This document shows, one piece after another, positions 17,160-25,438 of a DNA stretch of 64,000 nucleotides. The notes under the pieces were generated by a model, which saw nothing but the letters and a program-made list of their open reading frames with translations, did no database searches and was not told the DNA's origin. The stretch comes from Thioclava arctica (GTDB lineage Bacteria > Pseudomonadota > Alphaproteobacteria > Rhodobacterales > Rhodobacteraceae): NCBI RefSeq assembly GCF_040892615.1, contig NZ_JBFRYC010000008.1, positions 1 through 64,000 on the forward strand. Direction: 5' to 3'. The number at the start of each line of letters is the position of its first letter. Within the stretch, counting starts at the first letter, position 1. Made by a program: the position numbers and the translations under genes.

Positions 17160-17905
17160 TGCTACAGCTTGAAAACCTCACGGCGTTGCGCGGGCAATGC
17201 CCGGTGGTTGATGCCGTGAGCGCCAGCATTGGTCCCGGAGAGCTGATCGGTTTGATCGGGCCAAACGGGGCGGGCAAGACGACGCTGATGCGCGCAGCAC
17301 TTGGGCTGATTGCGCATCAAGGCGACAGCTCTCTGGCGCGACTTGATCCGATGGCTCGGGCGCGCGCAGCCGCGTGGTTGCCCCAAGCGCGCGAGATCGC
17401 TTGGGGGCTGTCGGTGGCCGAACTGGTGGCGCTGGGGCGTTTGCCGCACGGGCGCGATCACGGGGCGCAGGGGGCAGAGGCGGTCGCAGCGGCGCTGGCT
17501 CGGATGGGTCTTGAGAATTATCGCGTGCGCATCGCCACGCAGCTTTCGGGCGGAGAGCAGGCGCGGGTGCTGATTGCGCGCGCTCTGGCCCAGCAAAGCC
17601 CGCTGATCCTCGCCGATGAGCCCATCGCGGGTCTTGATCCGGCCGCCCAGATCGAGACGATGGAGGTGTTTCGTGCGCATGCCGACGCGGGCGGGGCGGT
17701 ACTGTGTTCACTGCATGATCTGGGACTGGCCGCGCGCCATTGCACCCGCGTTTGGGTGATGGATCGCGGGCGTCTGGTGGCCGATGGCCCCCCTGCCACA
17801 GTGCTCAGTCGCGCGCTTTTGGCCGATGTGTTTCACATCCGCGCCCATTTTGAAGACACCGCGCAAGGTGCTGTCTTCCAAGCGCTTTCGACATTGAAGC
17901 GCTAA
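17156..17905 (+). CDS. btuD: Cobalamin ABC transporter ATP-binding protein
   Basis: A 249-residue ABC ATPase. Walker A is GPNGAGKTT (about residue 39), the signature is LSGGEQARV (about 135) and Walker B ILADEPIAGLDP is followed by the H-loop SLHDLGLAARHC. Two ATGs occur in tandem at 17156 and 17159; the first overlaps the permease stop. It is the last gene of the riboswitch operon. A gentle hairpin-free tail follows, so I see no clear terminator. Confidence 0.92.
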   Translation: MMLQLENLTALRGQCPVVDAVSASIGPGELIGLIGPNGAGKTTLMRAALGLIAHQGDSSLARLDPMARARAAAWLPQAREIAWGLSVAELVALGRLPHGRDHGAQGAEAVAAALARMGLENYRVRIATQLSGGEQARVLIARALAQQSPLILADEPIAGLDPAAQIETMEVFRAHADAGGAVLCSLHDLGLAARHCTRVWVMDRGRLVADGPPATVLSRALLADVFHIRAHFEDTAQGAVFQALSTLKR

Positions 17906-18193
17906 GATAGGCCAGCGCTAAGACAGGCGCGCTCTCGCGTATAAGTGATCCCGCTTCGCGGCGCGCTATTGGGGTGCAATTCGCGGATCATACGCAACGA
18001 TCTTGCCAAGAGAGAACGCTGGGCATGTGTGCAATTGCGCATTTGGTGGTTTTGGCGGCTTTGCCCCCTTGTTGGAGGCCCAAATGTGGGTCTTTTCGCG
18101 GCGTCATGGGGCGGGGCGTTGCGCCTCGACTCTGGGGCCTTGCGCGCTAAAGTGGCTGCCAAGACGAAACGTCATCAACCCCGAGGAGGGGGC
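17906..18193. other. Intergenic, nothing recognised
   Basis: About 290 bp between btuD and the glutamate synthase-like gene. An open frame runs through it into the next gene, but it lacks a ribosome site and conserved sequence. A promoter is expected here, though I could not pick one out. Confidence 0.5.
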
Positions 18194-19807
18194 ATGTATA
18201 CCCGCTTTATTCGCTTTTCGCCGCTCGCCATTTGTATCTTGCTGACATTGGGCGCACTTTCGGGACTTATTCTGACAGATTGGTTTTTGATTGCCGCAGT
18301 GATCTTTGGCTTTTTGTCGTTGGTGGGGGTGAATGACATCATCCAGACACGCCATGCGATTACGCGCAACTACCCGATTTTGGGCCATCTGCGCTTTTTG
18401 TTCGAAGAAATTCGCCCCGAGATCCGGCAATATCTGATCGAGAGCGATGATGATGAGGTGCCGTTTTCGCGCGCCACCCGCACGATCGTGTATCAGCGCG
18501 CCAAGGATATCGAAGACGCCAAGCCCTTTGGCACAAGGATGCGGGTCTCGGAATCGGGCTATCAGTGGATCACCCATTCGGTCAAACCGCGCCATATCGA
18601 GAATAGCGATTTCCGCGTCGAAATTGGCGGTCCCGATTGCAAGCAGCCCTATAACGCCTCGATTTACAACATCTCGGCGATGAGTTTCGGGGCGCTGTCG
18701 GCCAATGCGATCATGGCGCTCAACCGGGGTGCCAAGGCGGGCGGTTTTGCCCATGACACGGGCGAGGGCGGCATTTCGCGCTATCACCGCGAGGGTGGCG
18801 GCGATCTGATCTACGAGCTGGGCTCGGGCTATTTCGGCTGTCGCAACCATGATGGCAGTTTCAACCCCGAGAAATTTGCGATGCGCGCGGGGGATCCGCA
18901 GGTCAAGATGATCGAGATCAAGCTGTCACAAGGTGCCAAACCCGGCCATGGCGGCATGCTGCCCGCCGCCAAGATCACGCCCGAAATAGCCGAAGCCCGC
19001 GATATTCCGATGGGGGTGGATTGTGTGTCACCCGCATCGCATTCCGCCTTTGATACGCCCATCGAGATGATGCATTTCATCGCCAAACTGCGTGAATTGT
19101 CGGGCGGCAAGCCGATTGGCTTCAAGCTGTGCGTTGGCCATCGGCGCGAATTCATGTGTATCGTCAAGGCGATGCTGGAAACCGGCATCACGCCCGATTT
19201 CATTGTTGTGGATGGTAAAGAGGGTGGCACCGGGGCCGCGCCTTTGGAATTTGCCAACCATATGGGCTTCCCGCTGGTTGAGGGTTTGGTGTTTGTGCAC
19301 AACACCCTGCGCGGGGCGGGGCTGCGCGACAAGATCAAGATCGGCGCAAGCGGCAAGCTGGTCACCGCCTTTCACATCGCCAAGACGCTGGCGATTGGGG
19401 CGGATTGGGCCAATTCGGCGCGCGGTTTCATGTTCGCGGTGGGCTGTATTCAGGCGCAATCGTGTCACACCAACCGCTGCCCGACCGGCGTGACCACGCA
19501 AGACAAGATCCGCCAGCGTGCCTTGGTGGTGCCCGACAAGGCGACCCGCGTGGCCAATTTCCACCGCAACACGATGAAGGCGCTCAGCGAGATGACCGGG
19601 GCGGCGGGACTGACCCATCCGGGGCAATTCCTGCCCCACCACCTGCTGGTGCGCGTCACCGACCGCGATTTCAAGGTTGGCGACGAGGTCTATCCCTACA
19701 TGCCCGAGGGCTTCTTGCTGCGCGAGGACGATGACCGCTTTGGCTATCTCAACCGCTGGCAACGCGCCCGCGCCGAGGCGTTTGAACCGATCGACAGCGG
19801 GGTGTGA
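18194..19807 (+). CDS. FMN-binding glutamate synthase-like protein, membrane-anchored
   Basis: A 537-residue protein. Two hydrophobic segments at residues 10-50 anchor it to the membrane. The rest is the GltB central FMN/Fe-S domain: ISAMSFGALSANAIMALNRG, HDTGEGGIS, GAKPGHGGMLPAAKI, DGKEGGTGAAP and the cluster cysteines in AVGCIQAQSCHTNRCPTGV. It lacks the glutaminase domain, so it is not a normal glutamate synthase large subunit. The physiological reaction of this stand-alone class is unclear. The ATG at 18194 has GAGGAGGGGG upstream, so I chose it over an in-frame start at 17945. Confidence 0.85.
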   Translation: MYTRFIRFSPLAICILLTLGALSGLILTDWFLIAAVIFGFLSLVGVNDIIQTRHAITRNYPILGHLRFLFEEIRPEIRQYLIESDDDEVPFSRATRTIVYQRAKDIEDAKPFGTRMRVSESGYQWITHSVKPRHIENSDFRVEIGGPDCKQPYNASIYNISAMSFGALSANAIMALNRGAKAGGFAHDTGEGGISRYHREGGGDLIYELGSGYFGCRNHDGSFNPEKFAMRAGDPQVKMIEIKLSQGAKPGHGGMLPAAKITPEIAEARDIPMGVDCVSPASHSAFDTPIEMMHFIAKLRELSGGKPIGFKLCVGHRREFMCIVKAMLETGITPDFIVVDGKEGGTGAAPLEFANHMGFPLVEGLVFVHNTLRGAGLRDKIKIGASGKLVTAFHIAKTLAIGADWANSARGFMFAVGCIQAQSCHTNRCPTGVTTQDKIRQRALVVPDKATRVANFHRNTMKALSEMTGAAGLTHPGQFLPHHLLVRVTDRDFKVGDEVYPYMPEGFLLREDDDRFGYLNRWQRARAEAFEPIDSGV

Positions 19808-19837
19808 TTTTTGGGGGCGACCCGCTGGGGCACAAAA

Positions 19838-19865
19838 CCGGGACGCGCGAGCGGGCGCGTCCCGG
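19838..19865 (+). terminator. Strong hairpin after the glutamate synthase-like gene
   Basis: Perfect 11-bp stem CCGGGACGCGC (19838-19848) with GCGCGTCCCGG (19855-19865) and a 6-nt loop. There is no T-run after it, so it may be a Rho-dependent end or a messenger-stabilising hairpin. Confidence 0.5.
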
Positions 19866-19970
19866 TCGTGGCGATAGTCGGCTTGGAGCCCTGTTTGAGG
19901 TTCTACACTCTTACTGACACTCTTAGTGCTGGCTCATTCTCATGAAACCGTACGGTCTAGGAGATACTCG

Positions 19971-20486
19971 ATGGGAGCAATAGATGGTGTGCCGTTACTA
20001 CTCTCAGCGGCTGAAGTAACAGCACGAAAATTCTACGAGGACGTTTCAAAATTACACAAGCTAATGGACGAACAAGGCGGGCAAACAGTTTTTGTGAATG
20101 GCCTACGAATGGCGACTGTTCAGATTGAAGTTGCTGCCGTCGGTGTCTTTTCTCTCTTTGAGGCGCGGCTGCAGCCCCAGTTCCCAAGGGGTCCGTTCTT
20201 CAAGCAGTTGAAGGCACACCTAACCAAAGTCGGTCAGACTGAACTCGCGAACGATGTCTGGTAATATTACTTGGCGGTGAACGTGCTGAAACACGGGCAG
20301 GGTTCAAGTTACGAGGAACTGCTCAAGACACCCAATTTGCCATTTACAATAAAGCAACCGGGTGACTTCTTCTTTGATGAAGGCGACATCGCTGAACCTG
20401 AAGGTCTAATACACGTCACCTCAACAGGTTTCTTCGAGGGGCTCATTCAAACACTAAGTAGAGCACACATGTCATTTGAAGGCTGA
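19971..20486 (+). pseudogene. Hypothetical protein gene interrupted by one in-frame stop
   Basis: The ATG at 19971 has TAGGAG upstream and opens a frame of 97 codons to TAA at 20262-20264. The same frame then continues without a break (YYLAVNVLKHGQGSSYEELL) to TGA at 20484-20486. The two halves read as one protein of about 171 residues, so a single change (for example CAA to TAA) probably killed the gene recently. Base composition is clearly lower in GC than in the neighbours, a sign of transfer. I do not recognise the family. Readthrough or a genuine two-part gene is possible but less likely. Confidence 0.65.
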
Positions 20487-20567
20487 TGGGTCGTTTAGGA
20501 TTTAGGTTTGTTTTGTCCGCAAACCAACCCCAGAAGATCTCGCGCCAATCCCGCAGCTTTGCCCCCC

Positions 20568-21785
20568 TCACGCGATGATCCTAGGATCGTCCCCCATATC
20601 CAGACGCGGGAAGACGGTGGTTTCCAGCAAGCTTTTCTCAAAGCCGAACATGCCGCGCATCGCCCAAGCGGCATAGGCGCGCACGTCGGCGGTGGGCATC
20701 AGGTCGCGCTGTTCGAACAGGGCGTGATCGGCCAGACCGGGCCATTTGCCATAAACCTGCCCGCCGCGAATGGCGCCGCCCGCCATAATCAGCGCGCCCC
20801 CGGTGCCGTGATCGGAGCCAGCGGTGCCGTTTTCGCGAGCGGTACGGCCGAACTCGGTCATGGCCAGAACCGTCGTCTTGCTCCAATCGCGGCCCAGCCC
20901 GGATTTCAGCGCAAGGATCGCGCCCGACAGATCGCTCAGCCGCCCGGCCAGCACATTGCGCTGGTTGCGATGGGTGTCCCAGCCGCCAATCGAGAAGGTG
21001 GCGATCCGTGTGTCTTCGCGCAGCCGGGCCGCGGCAAAGGCTGCCAATTCAGCGCCCTGTCCCTTGATCTTGGGAAGGCGTGCCATGCCGTTCTTTTCAG
21101 CCGTTTTTTCGGCCTCCAGACGCGCGGAAATCTCCAGCGCCTCTTGGGCGGCTGCGTGAAACAGCGGGTCCTCTTCATAAACGCGCTCGAGCAGGCGCTG
21201 GCTTTGATCGCTGATGCGAAGCCGTGTTTTGGGGGCCCAGCTCATCGACGGGGCGGGCCCCTCGATCACCTTCATCTCATCGCGCCCGACCGCATAGGCG
21301 GTGTCAGATTTCAGATCAGGCACCGCTTGCAGCATCCGGTTGAGCCAGCCATCGCGCACCTGCGGTTCAAGCACATCCAGCCCCGTGCCCGCCTCAAGAA
21401 TGTCCTGCCCGTCAAAATGGCTGCGCTTGTCGCGATAGGGCGTGGCGACGGCATGGGCAAAGCCTAGCTCGCCCGCGGTCCACAGCGGCATCAAATCGGA
21501 CATCGCCGGGTGGAGCGCATAAAAATCATTCAGCGCGGGGCCGGTCTTGCCGTCGGTCAGGCTGGGTTTGCGGTAGGTGGCGTAATCGGGGTCGCCGATC
21601 GGGCGCACCACATCCAGCCCGTCCATCGCGCCGCGCAAAATGATGACCACAAGGCGCTCATCTCCGGGGGCAGAGGCAAAGGTCACGGGGCTGAGCAGGG
21701 GCCATGCGGCGGCCGAGCAGCCGATCAGCGAGGCGGAGCGCAAAAACAGGCGGCGAGAGATCGGGCGGGCTGGTTTATGTGTCAT
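20568..21785 (-). CDS. DUF1501 family protein with Tat signal
   Basis: A 405-residue exported protein. A twin-arginine signal is visible (ISRRLFLRSASLIGCSAAAW). The body matches DUF1501, a sulfatase/alkaline phosphatase-like fold: LVVIILRGAMDGLDVVRP, LHPAMSDLMPLW, FDGQDILEAGTG, GGWDTHRNQ, TEFGRTARENGTAGSDHGTG. The start at 21785 keeps the Tat motif at the N-terminus. It lies 13 bp downstream of the DUF1800 gene, its usual partner. The function of the pair is not known. Confidence 0.88.
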   Translation of the reverse strand: MTHKPARPISRRLFLRSASLIGCSAAAWPLLSPVTFASAPGDERLVVIILRGAMDGLDVVRPIGDPDYATYRKPSLTDGKTGPALNDFYALHPAMSDLMPLWTAGELGFAHAVATPYRDKRSHFDGQDILEAGTGLDVLEPQVRDGWLNRMLQAVPDLKSDTAYAVGRDEMKVIEGPAPSMSWAPKTRLRISDQSQRLLERVYEEDPLFHAAAQEALEISARLEAEKTAEKNGMARLPKIKGQGAELAAFAAARLREDTRIATFSIGGWDTHRNQRNVLAGRLSDLSGAILALKSGLGRDWSKTTVLAMTEFGRTARENGTAGSDHGTGGALIMAGGAIRGGQVYGKWPGLADHALFEQRDLMPTADVRAYAAWAMRGMFGFEKSLLETTVFPRLDMGDDPRIIA

Positions 21786-21798
21786 CGCGAGGACCCCT

Positions 21799-23178
21799 CT
21801 AGCGGCGGTTGAAATTGGCCGAGGCAAGGACCAGTCCGATCCCCTTGCGTTTGCTTTCGGCGCGCGCGGCGGCTTGCACCAAGGTCGGGCTTGCCGCATC
21901 GCCCAAGGCGGTCTGGACGAACTGGCGCGGATCGGGCAGGTGGCGTTCGTGAAGGGCCGCCATGCGCATCGACCAGTTGATCCGTGTGGCCAGCGCTTGC
22001 GGGGTGATCCACGCGGTGGCGTCTTCGGCCCAGCCATTCGGACCAAGGGGCTTGTGATTGGGTTGCCCCATCGCTCTGAGCGGGGCGTAAAACCGCGAGC
22101 GAGTCTTTTTGTCGTCGAGGCTGTCAATCAAGGCGGCGGGGGGATTGATGGCGCGCAGGCTGGCGGCGATGAAATCCCACGGCTGGCGTGCTTTGCCCCC
22201 AAGCGGCACCCACGCAGCGGGGTGCTCGAGCATCGCCGCGTAGGTGGCGCGCAGGTCGCTATTATGGGCGCTATAGGCTGAGGCGATATGGGCAACGAGA
22301 TCTGGATCGGGCTGATCGGCCACGAAATGCACTGCCAGCTTATGGGCCAGATGATGTGCCGTAGCCGGGCTGAGTGCGATATCGTCAAGGGCTGCGTAAA
22401 TGTCGCTAAGCTTGGCAGGGGTTTCACCGCCATAATGCCGCCCCAGCACCAGTTCGGCCCCCGGTTGCGCCCAATTTGGATGAAAGGCAAAGCCCTGTTG
22501 CGCGTTGAACCCCAGTCCGGTCAAGAGCTTGGAAAACTCGCGCACATCCGTTTGCGTATAGGTGGCCGAGACGCCCAGAGTGTGCAACTCTAACACCTCC
22601 CGCCCCAGATTTTCATTCAGCCCGACTTTTTTACGCTTTTGGGCAAAGGCGCTTTGTGGCCCGATCGAGCGGGTCTGATCGAGATACATCAACATCGCCG
22701 GATGGGTCACGGCAGCGCGCAGCATTTGCGCGAATGTGCCCGTCAGATGGGGGCGAATCGCTTCTTTGGCAAAGGCATCGGGCGCAGTGGCAGTGACGGT
22801 GTTCTTTGCGGTCACAGTGAAGTGATCGCACCAGAAATAGTGCAGCCGTTCGCGAAACCCCTGAGGCGACAGGCTGGCGCGGGCAAGCTGGGCGCGCAAG
22901 CCGTTCAGCACCTGTGTGTTGAGAATATCTCTCGTGGCTCTGATCCGGGTCTGGGCGGTCTGATCGCCCTCACGCTGGGCCTTCTGCGCCGCATACATAT
23001 CGCGCATTTGTTGGCGCATAAATTCCGTTCCACGCAGCGGCCAGCGCACCGCTGCGCTATCAGGTTCATCAAGCTGGCTTCGCAGCGCCTGCGCATCGCG
23101 TGGCGCAGGCTGGTCGGGCGACAGCCCATAGCCAAAGTGGATCGCCGCGATTGTCGAGATGTTTTCCGCCCCGGCCAT
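21799..23178 (-). CDS. DUF1800 family protein
   Basis: A 459-residue protein with family motifs AAIHFGYGLSPDQPA at the N-terminus, RERLHYFWCDHFTVTAKN (about residues 110-127), HPAMLMYLDQTRS, NENLGREVLELHTLGV and YTQTDVREFSKLLTGLGF. I placed the start at ATG 23178, since AAAGGTG lies upstream and the conserved region begins soon after; 23235 would add 19 residues of low similarity. It forms a two-gene operon with the DUF1501 gene. No signal peptide is evident, though its partner is a Tat substrate. Confidence 0.87.
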   Translation of the reverse strand: MAGAENISTIAAIHFGYGLSPDQPAPRDAQALRSQLDEPDSAAVRWPLRGTEFMRQQMRDMYAAQKAQREGDQTAQTRIRATRDILNTQVLNGLRAQLARASLSPQGFRERLHYFWCDHFTVTAKNTVTATAPDAFAKEAIRPHLTGTFAQMLRAAVTHPAMLMYLDQTRSIGPQSAFAQKRKKVGLNENLGREVLELHTLGVSATYTQTDVREFSKLLTGLGFNAQQGFAFHPNWAQPGAELVLGRHYGGETPAKLSDIYAALDDIALSPATAHHLAHKLAVHFVADQPDPDLVAHIASAYSAHNSDLRATYAAMLEHPAAWVPLGGKARQPWDFIAASLRAINPPAALIDSLDDKKTRSRFYAPLRAMGQPNHKPLGPNGWAEDATAWITPQALATRINWSMRMAALHERHLPDPRQFVQTALGDAASPTLVQAAARAESKRKGIGLVLASANFNRR

Positions 23179-23359
23179 CTTGGTCACCTTTTCGCGAGGA
23201 TGTCGCGGGCGCTGTCCCGGGACCAGAGGGATCAAGATACGCCCCCCGCGAGGGCTTGCCTAGCGGGCGCGATGCGGTCTCGCAGTAATGTGCCAGTCGG
23301 GTGAGATGCTGCGCTGCGGCGAGTAAATCCGTTGCTTGCATCACATCTTCTTGTATCAT

Positions 23360-23381
23360 CATGTTTGAATATATCGACATG
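23360..23381 (+). promoter_or_regulatory. Inverted repeat upstream of the sulfur-transport operon
   Basis: CATGT (23360-23364) and ACATG (23377-23381) flank an AT-rich 12-nt centre containing TTGAATATAT. It is 20-40 bp upstream of the first YeeE gene and could be an operator. I could not match it to a known BigR/SqrR box. Confidence 0.3.
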
Positions 23382-23399
23382 GGAGAAAGGGAGACTGCC

Positions 23400-23915
23400 A
23401 TGAGAGACACTCCAAAGCCATTTTGGTCACCGCTTTCAGCGGGAATTGTGCTGGGTTTAGCGCTTTTGCTGACCTTTATCATTACCGGCCACGGGCTGGG
23501 AGCTTCTGGTTTCGTGACGCGATTCGCAGCGCAAGCCAATGAATGGGTCGCCCCGACCGCGACCGCAGAGAACGCCTATTTCGGGCCGTTCATGAAGGCG
23601 GGCAATCCGCTGATGTCCTGGATCACCTGGGAAGTCGTGGGCGTGCTGATCGGCGCGTTTCTGGGCGCCAAAGGGGCCGGGCGCATTTCGGTTAAAGTGG
23701 AGCGCGGGCCTTCGACGTCCAGCGGCAACAGGTTGATGTATGCGCTGATCGGGGGCGCGCTGGTGGGCTTTGGCGCGCGTCTGGCACGCGGCTGCACTTC
23801 GGGTGTGGGGCTGTCGGGGGGTGCCACGCTTGCCGTGGCAGGTTTCGTGTTCCTGATCGGATTTTTCGCGGCAGGCTTTGCCGTGTCCTTTTTGATGCGG
23901 AGGGTCTGGCAATGA
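23400..23915 (+). CDS. YeeE/YedE family (TsuA-like) sulfur transporter, first half
   Basis: A 171-residue inner-membrane protein with four to five hydrophobic helices. The conserved cysteine motif ARLARGCTSGVGLSG (about residues 123-137) is the thiosulfate-relay motif of YeeE/TsuA proteins. Full-length family members have about 350-400 residues; here the transporter is split in two genes, a known arrangement. The ATG at 23400 is preceded by AAAGGGAGA; upstream in-frame ATGs are less well placed. The following half overlaps by ATGA. Confidence 0.88.
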   Translation: MRDTPKPFWSPLSAGIVLGLALLLTFIITGHGLGASGFVTRFAAQANEWVAPTATAENAYFGPFMKAGNPLMSWITWEVVGVLIGAFLGAKGAGRISVKVERGPSTSSGNRLMYALIGGALVGFGARLARGCTSGVGLSGGATLAVAGFVFLIGFFAAGFAVSFLMRRVWQ

Positions 23916-24556
23916 GTATTCCGTTTTATGATGGCGGCGTGGCCTCAGGTTTGCTGTCGGGTGTGCTGTTTGGCTACGCGCTTGAGGCCGCCGGCTTTGG
24001 CAGCGCGCGCAAGCTGACGGCGCAGTTTTCGCTGCGGGATTTCTCGGTGTTCAAGGTGATGTTCACTGCCGTTCTGGTGTCGGCAATCGGGCTGTATATC
24101 CTGCGCTCGATGGGGCTGATGGCGGGCAATGCGGTGTTTATTCCGACGCTGTTCTTCTGGGCGATCCTTGCGGGTGGTCTGCTGATCGGGGCCGGGTTCG
24201 CGCTTGGGGGCTATTGCCCGGGCACCTCGGTGGTTGGCGTGGCCTCGGGGCGCATCGACGCGGTGGTTTTCGCCGTGGGCATGGTGATTGGCACTTCGGC
24301 TTTCGCTTGGGTGTATGAGCCGCTGATGGGCTTTTATATGGCCGGTCAGGGCCCGGCGGCGCAAACCTTGCCGCAGTTGTTCGGCCTGCCCGAATGGGTG
24401 GTTCTGCTGGTGCTGGTGGTTTTGGCCGCGATCGGTTTCCGGCTTGGCACGATGATGGAGCGCGCACGTGGCGGCCCGCTGACGTCTGAGGAGGTCTGTG
24501 CACCCGATGACGAGGCCGATGACCTGACCATGACCGCAGCCACGCGCCAAGCGTGA
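23912..24556 (+). CDS. YeeE/YedE family (TsuA-like) sulfur transporter, second half
   Basis: A 214-residue inner-membrane protein with about five helices. It carries the second conserved cysteine motif, FALGGYCPGTSVVGVASGR (about residues 91-109). The cytosolic tail from about 186 is acidic and contains another Cys (EEVCAPDDEADD). The overlap with the first half and the matching motifs imply one complex that moves a reduced sulfur species such as thiosulfate; this is known for TsuA and inferred here. Confidence 0.88.
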   Translation: MSIPFYDGGVASGLLSGVLFGYALEAAGFGSARKLTAQFSLRDFSVFKVMFTAVLVSAIGLYILRSMGLMAGNAVFIPTLFFWAILAGGLLIGAGFALGGYCPGTSVVGVASGRIDAVVFAVGMVIGTSAFAWVYEPLMGFYMAGQGPAAQTLPQLFGLPEWVVLLVLVVLAAIGFRLGTMMERARGGPLTSEEVCAPDDEADDLTMTAATRQA

Positions 24557-24602
24557 CCTGTGGCCAACGTGATTTGACGATTTTTTGAGGGAGGAAAGAC
24601 TG

Positions 24603-25352
24603 ATGAAACTGAGAAAGACCAAGACTCGTAAAAGCCTGATGCGCGCAGCAATGGTGCCGATGACGGCGCTGGCGATGAGCGCTGCACTGCCGATGGCAGC
24701 TTCGGCGCAGGCCACCAACCCCTGTGCGCCCGCCGCAGTGGTCAATCCTTGCGCCCCGGCGGCAGTGCCTGCCAACCCTTGCGCACCGGGCGCAGCAGCG
24801 GCCAACCCCTGTGCGCCGGGTGCGGCAGCCGCAACAGCCGCCGATGCGGCACCGATGGCCAAAGGCCCCTTTGACACGACGGTCAAGGCCGCGCAGGCCC
24901 CCTATGGCAACGAGATGCCCAATATAGTGGTGAATTACCTGCGTGCCTCGCCCTATATCGGCACGGGTGGTTTTATTGACCCGACCGGGATCCCGATGCT
25001 CAAGATGATGGGATTCAAAACCGTTGTGAGCCTGCTCAAGCCCGATGAGGGCACGCCCAACGAAGGCGATTTGGTCAAGACGGCGGGGATGAATTACATC
25101 CATATCGCCGTTCCGACCAAAGCACCGACTGCCGATCAGGTCGCGGAATTCGCCAAGATTGCGGATGATCCGGCGAACTACCCGATCTTGTTGCATTGCG
25201 AGAGCGCCAACCGCGTCGGCGCGATGTGGGCGCTGTATCGCGCCTCCAAGGGCGTGCCCGCTGAAATCGCAATCGAAGAGGGCCGTCAGGTCGGTCTCAA
25301 GACCTCGCGCGAGGCGCAGGTGCGTGTCGACCTGGGCTTGCCGCCGCTCTGA
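24603..25352 (+). CDS. Exported DUF442-like (PTP/rhodanese-like) protein with NPCAP repeats
   Basis: A 249-residue protein. The signal peptide (about 1-36) ends in AASAQA. Residues 39-70 hold four NPCAP repeats with Cys41, 50, 60 and 70. The remaining globular domain (about 85-249) resembles a dual-specificity-phosphatase fold, with FKTVVSLLKPDEGTPNE and the loop HCESANRVGAMWALYR (Cys199, Arg204). The loop is Cx4R, as I recall for DUF442 proteins linked to sulfide metabolism, rather than the Cx5R of true phosphatases. Position directly after the split YeeE transporter supports a role in handling persulfide or thiosulfate sulfur in the periplasm. Function is inferred. Confidence 0.75.
   Translation: MKLRKTKTRKSLMRAAMVPMTALAMSAALPMAASAQATNPCAPAAVVNPCAPAAVPANPCAPGAAAANPCAPGAAAATAADAAPMAKGPFDTTVKAAQAPYGNEMPNIVVNYLRASPYIGTGGFIDPTGIPMLKMMGFKTVVSLLKPDEGTPNEGDLVKTAGMNYIHIAVPTKAPTADQVAEFAKIADDPANYPILLHCESANRVGAMWALYRASKGVPAEIAIEEGRQVGLKTSREAQVRVDLGLPPL
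24717..24812 (+). repeat. NPCAP tandem repeat region (coding)
   Basis: Four imperfect copies of a 27-30-nt unit encode NPCAP followed by Ala/Val/Gly linkers, at codons 39-70 of the exported DUF442-like protein. The cysteines are spaced 9-10 residues apart. Confidence 0.85.
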
Positions 25353-25374
25353 TCTGGTGGTGTAGTGAAATGAA

Positions 25375-25406
25375 CGGGACCGGTCGGTTGGCCGGTCCCG
25401 CTTTTA
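25375..25406 (+). terminator. Intrinsic terminator of the sulfur cluster
   Basis: Perfect 9-bp stem CGGGACCGG (25375-25383) with CCGGTCCCG (25392-25400) and an 8-nt loop, followed by CTTTTAT. It closes the yeeE-yeeE-DUF442 operon. Confidence 0.92.
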
Positions 25407-25438
25407 TAAGACCGGCTGCAGTCGAGTGAGGGGTTAGT

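Noticed and set aside
17945..18193. N-terminal extension of the glutamate synthase-like gene
   Set aside because: The frame is open, but the strong ribosome site and membrane-helix start are at 18194 and the extension lacks similarity.
24717..24812. CRISPR-like repeat spacing in the NPCAP segment
   Set aside because: The repeats are in frame, protein-coding and degenerate at third positions.
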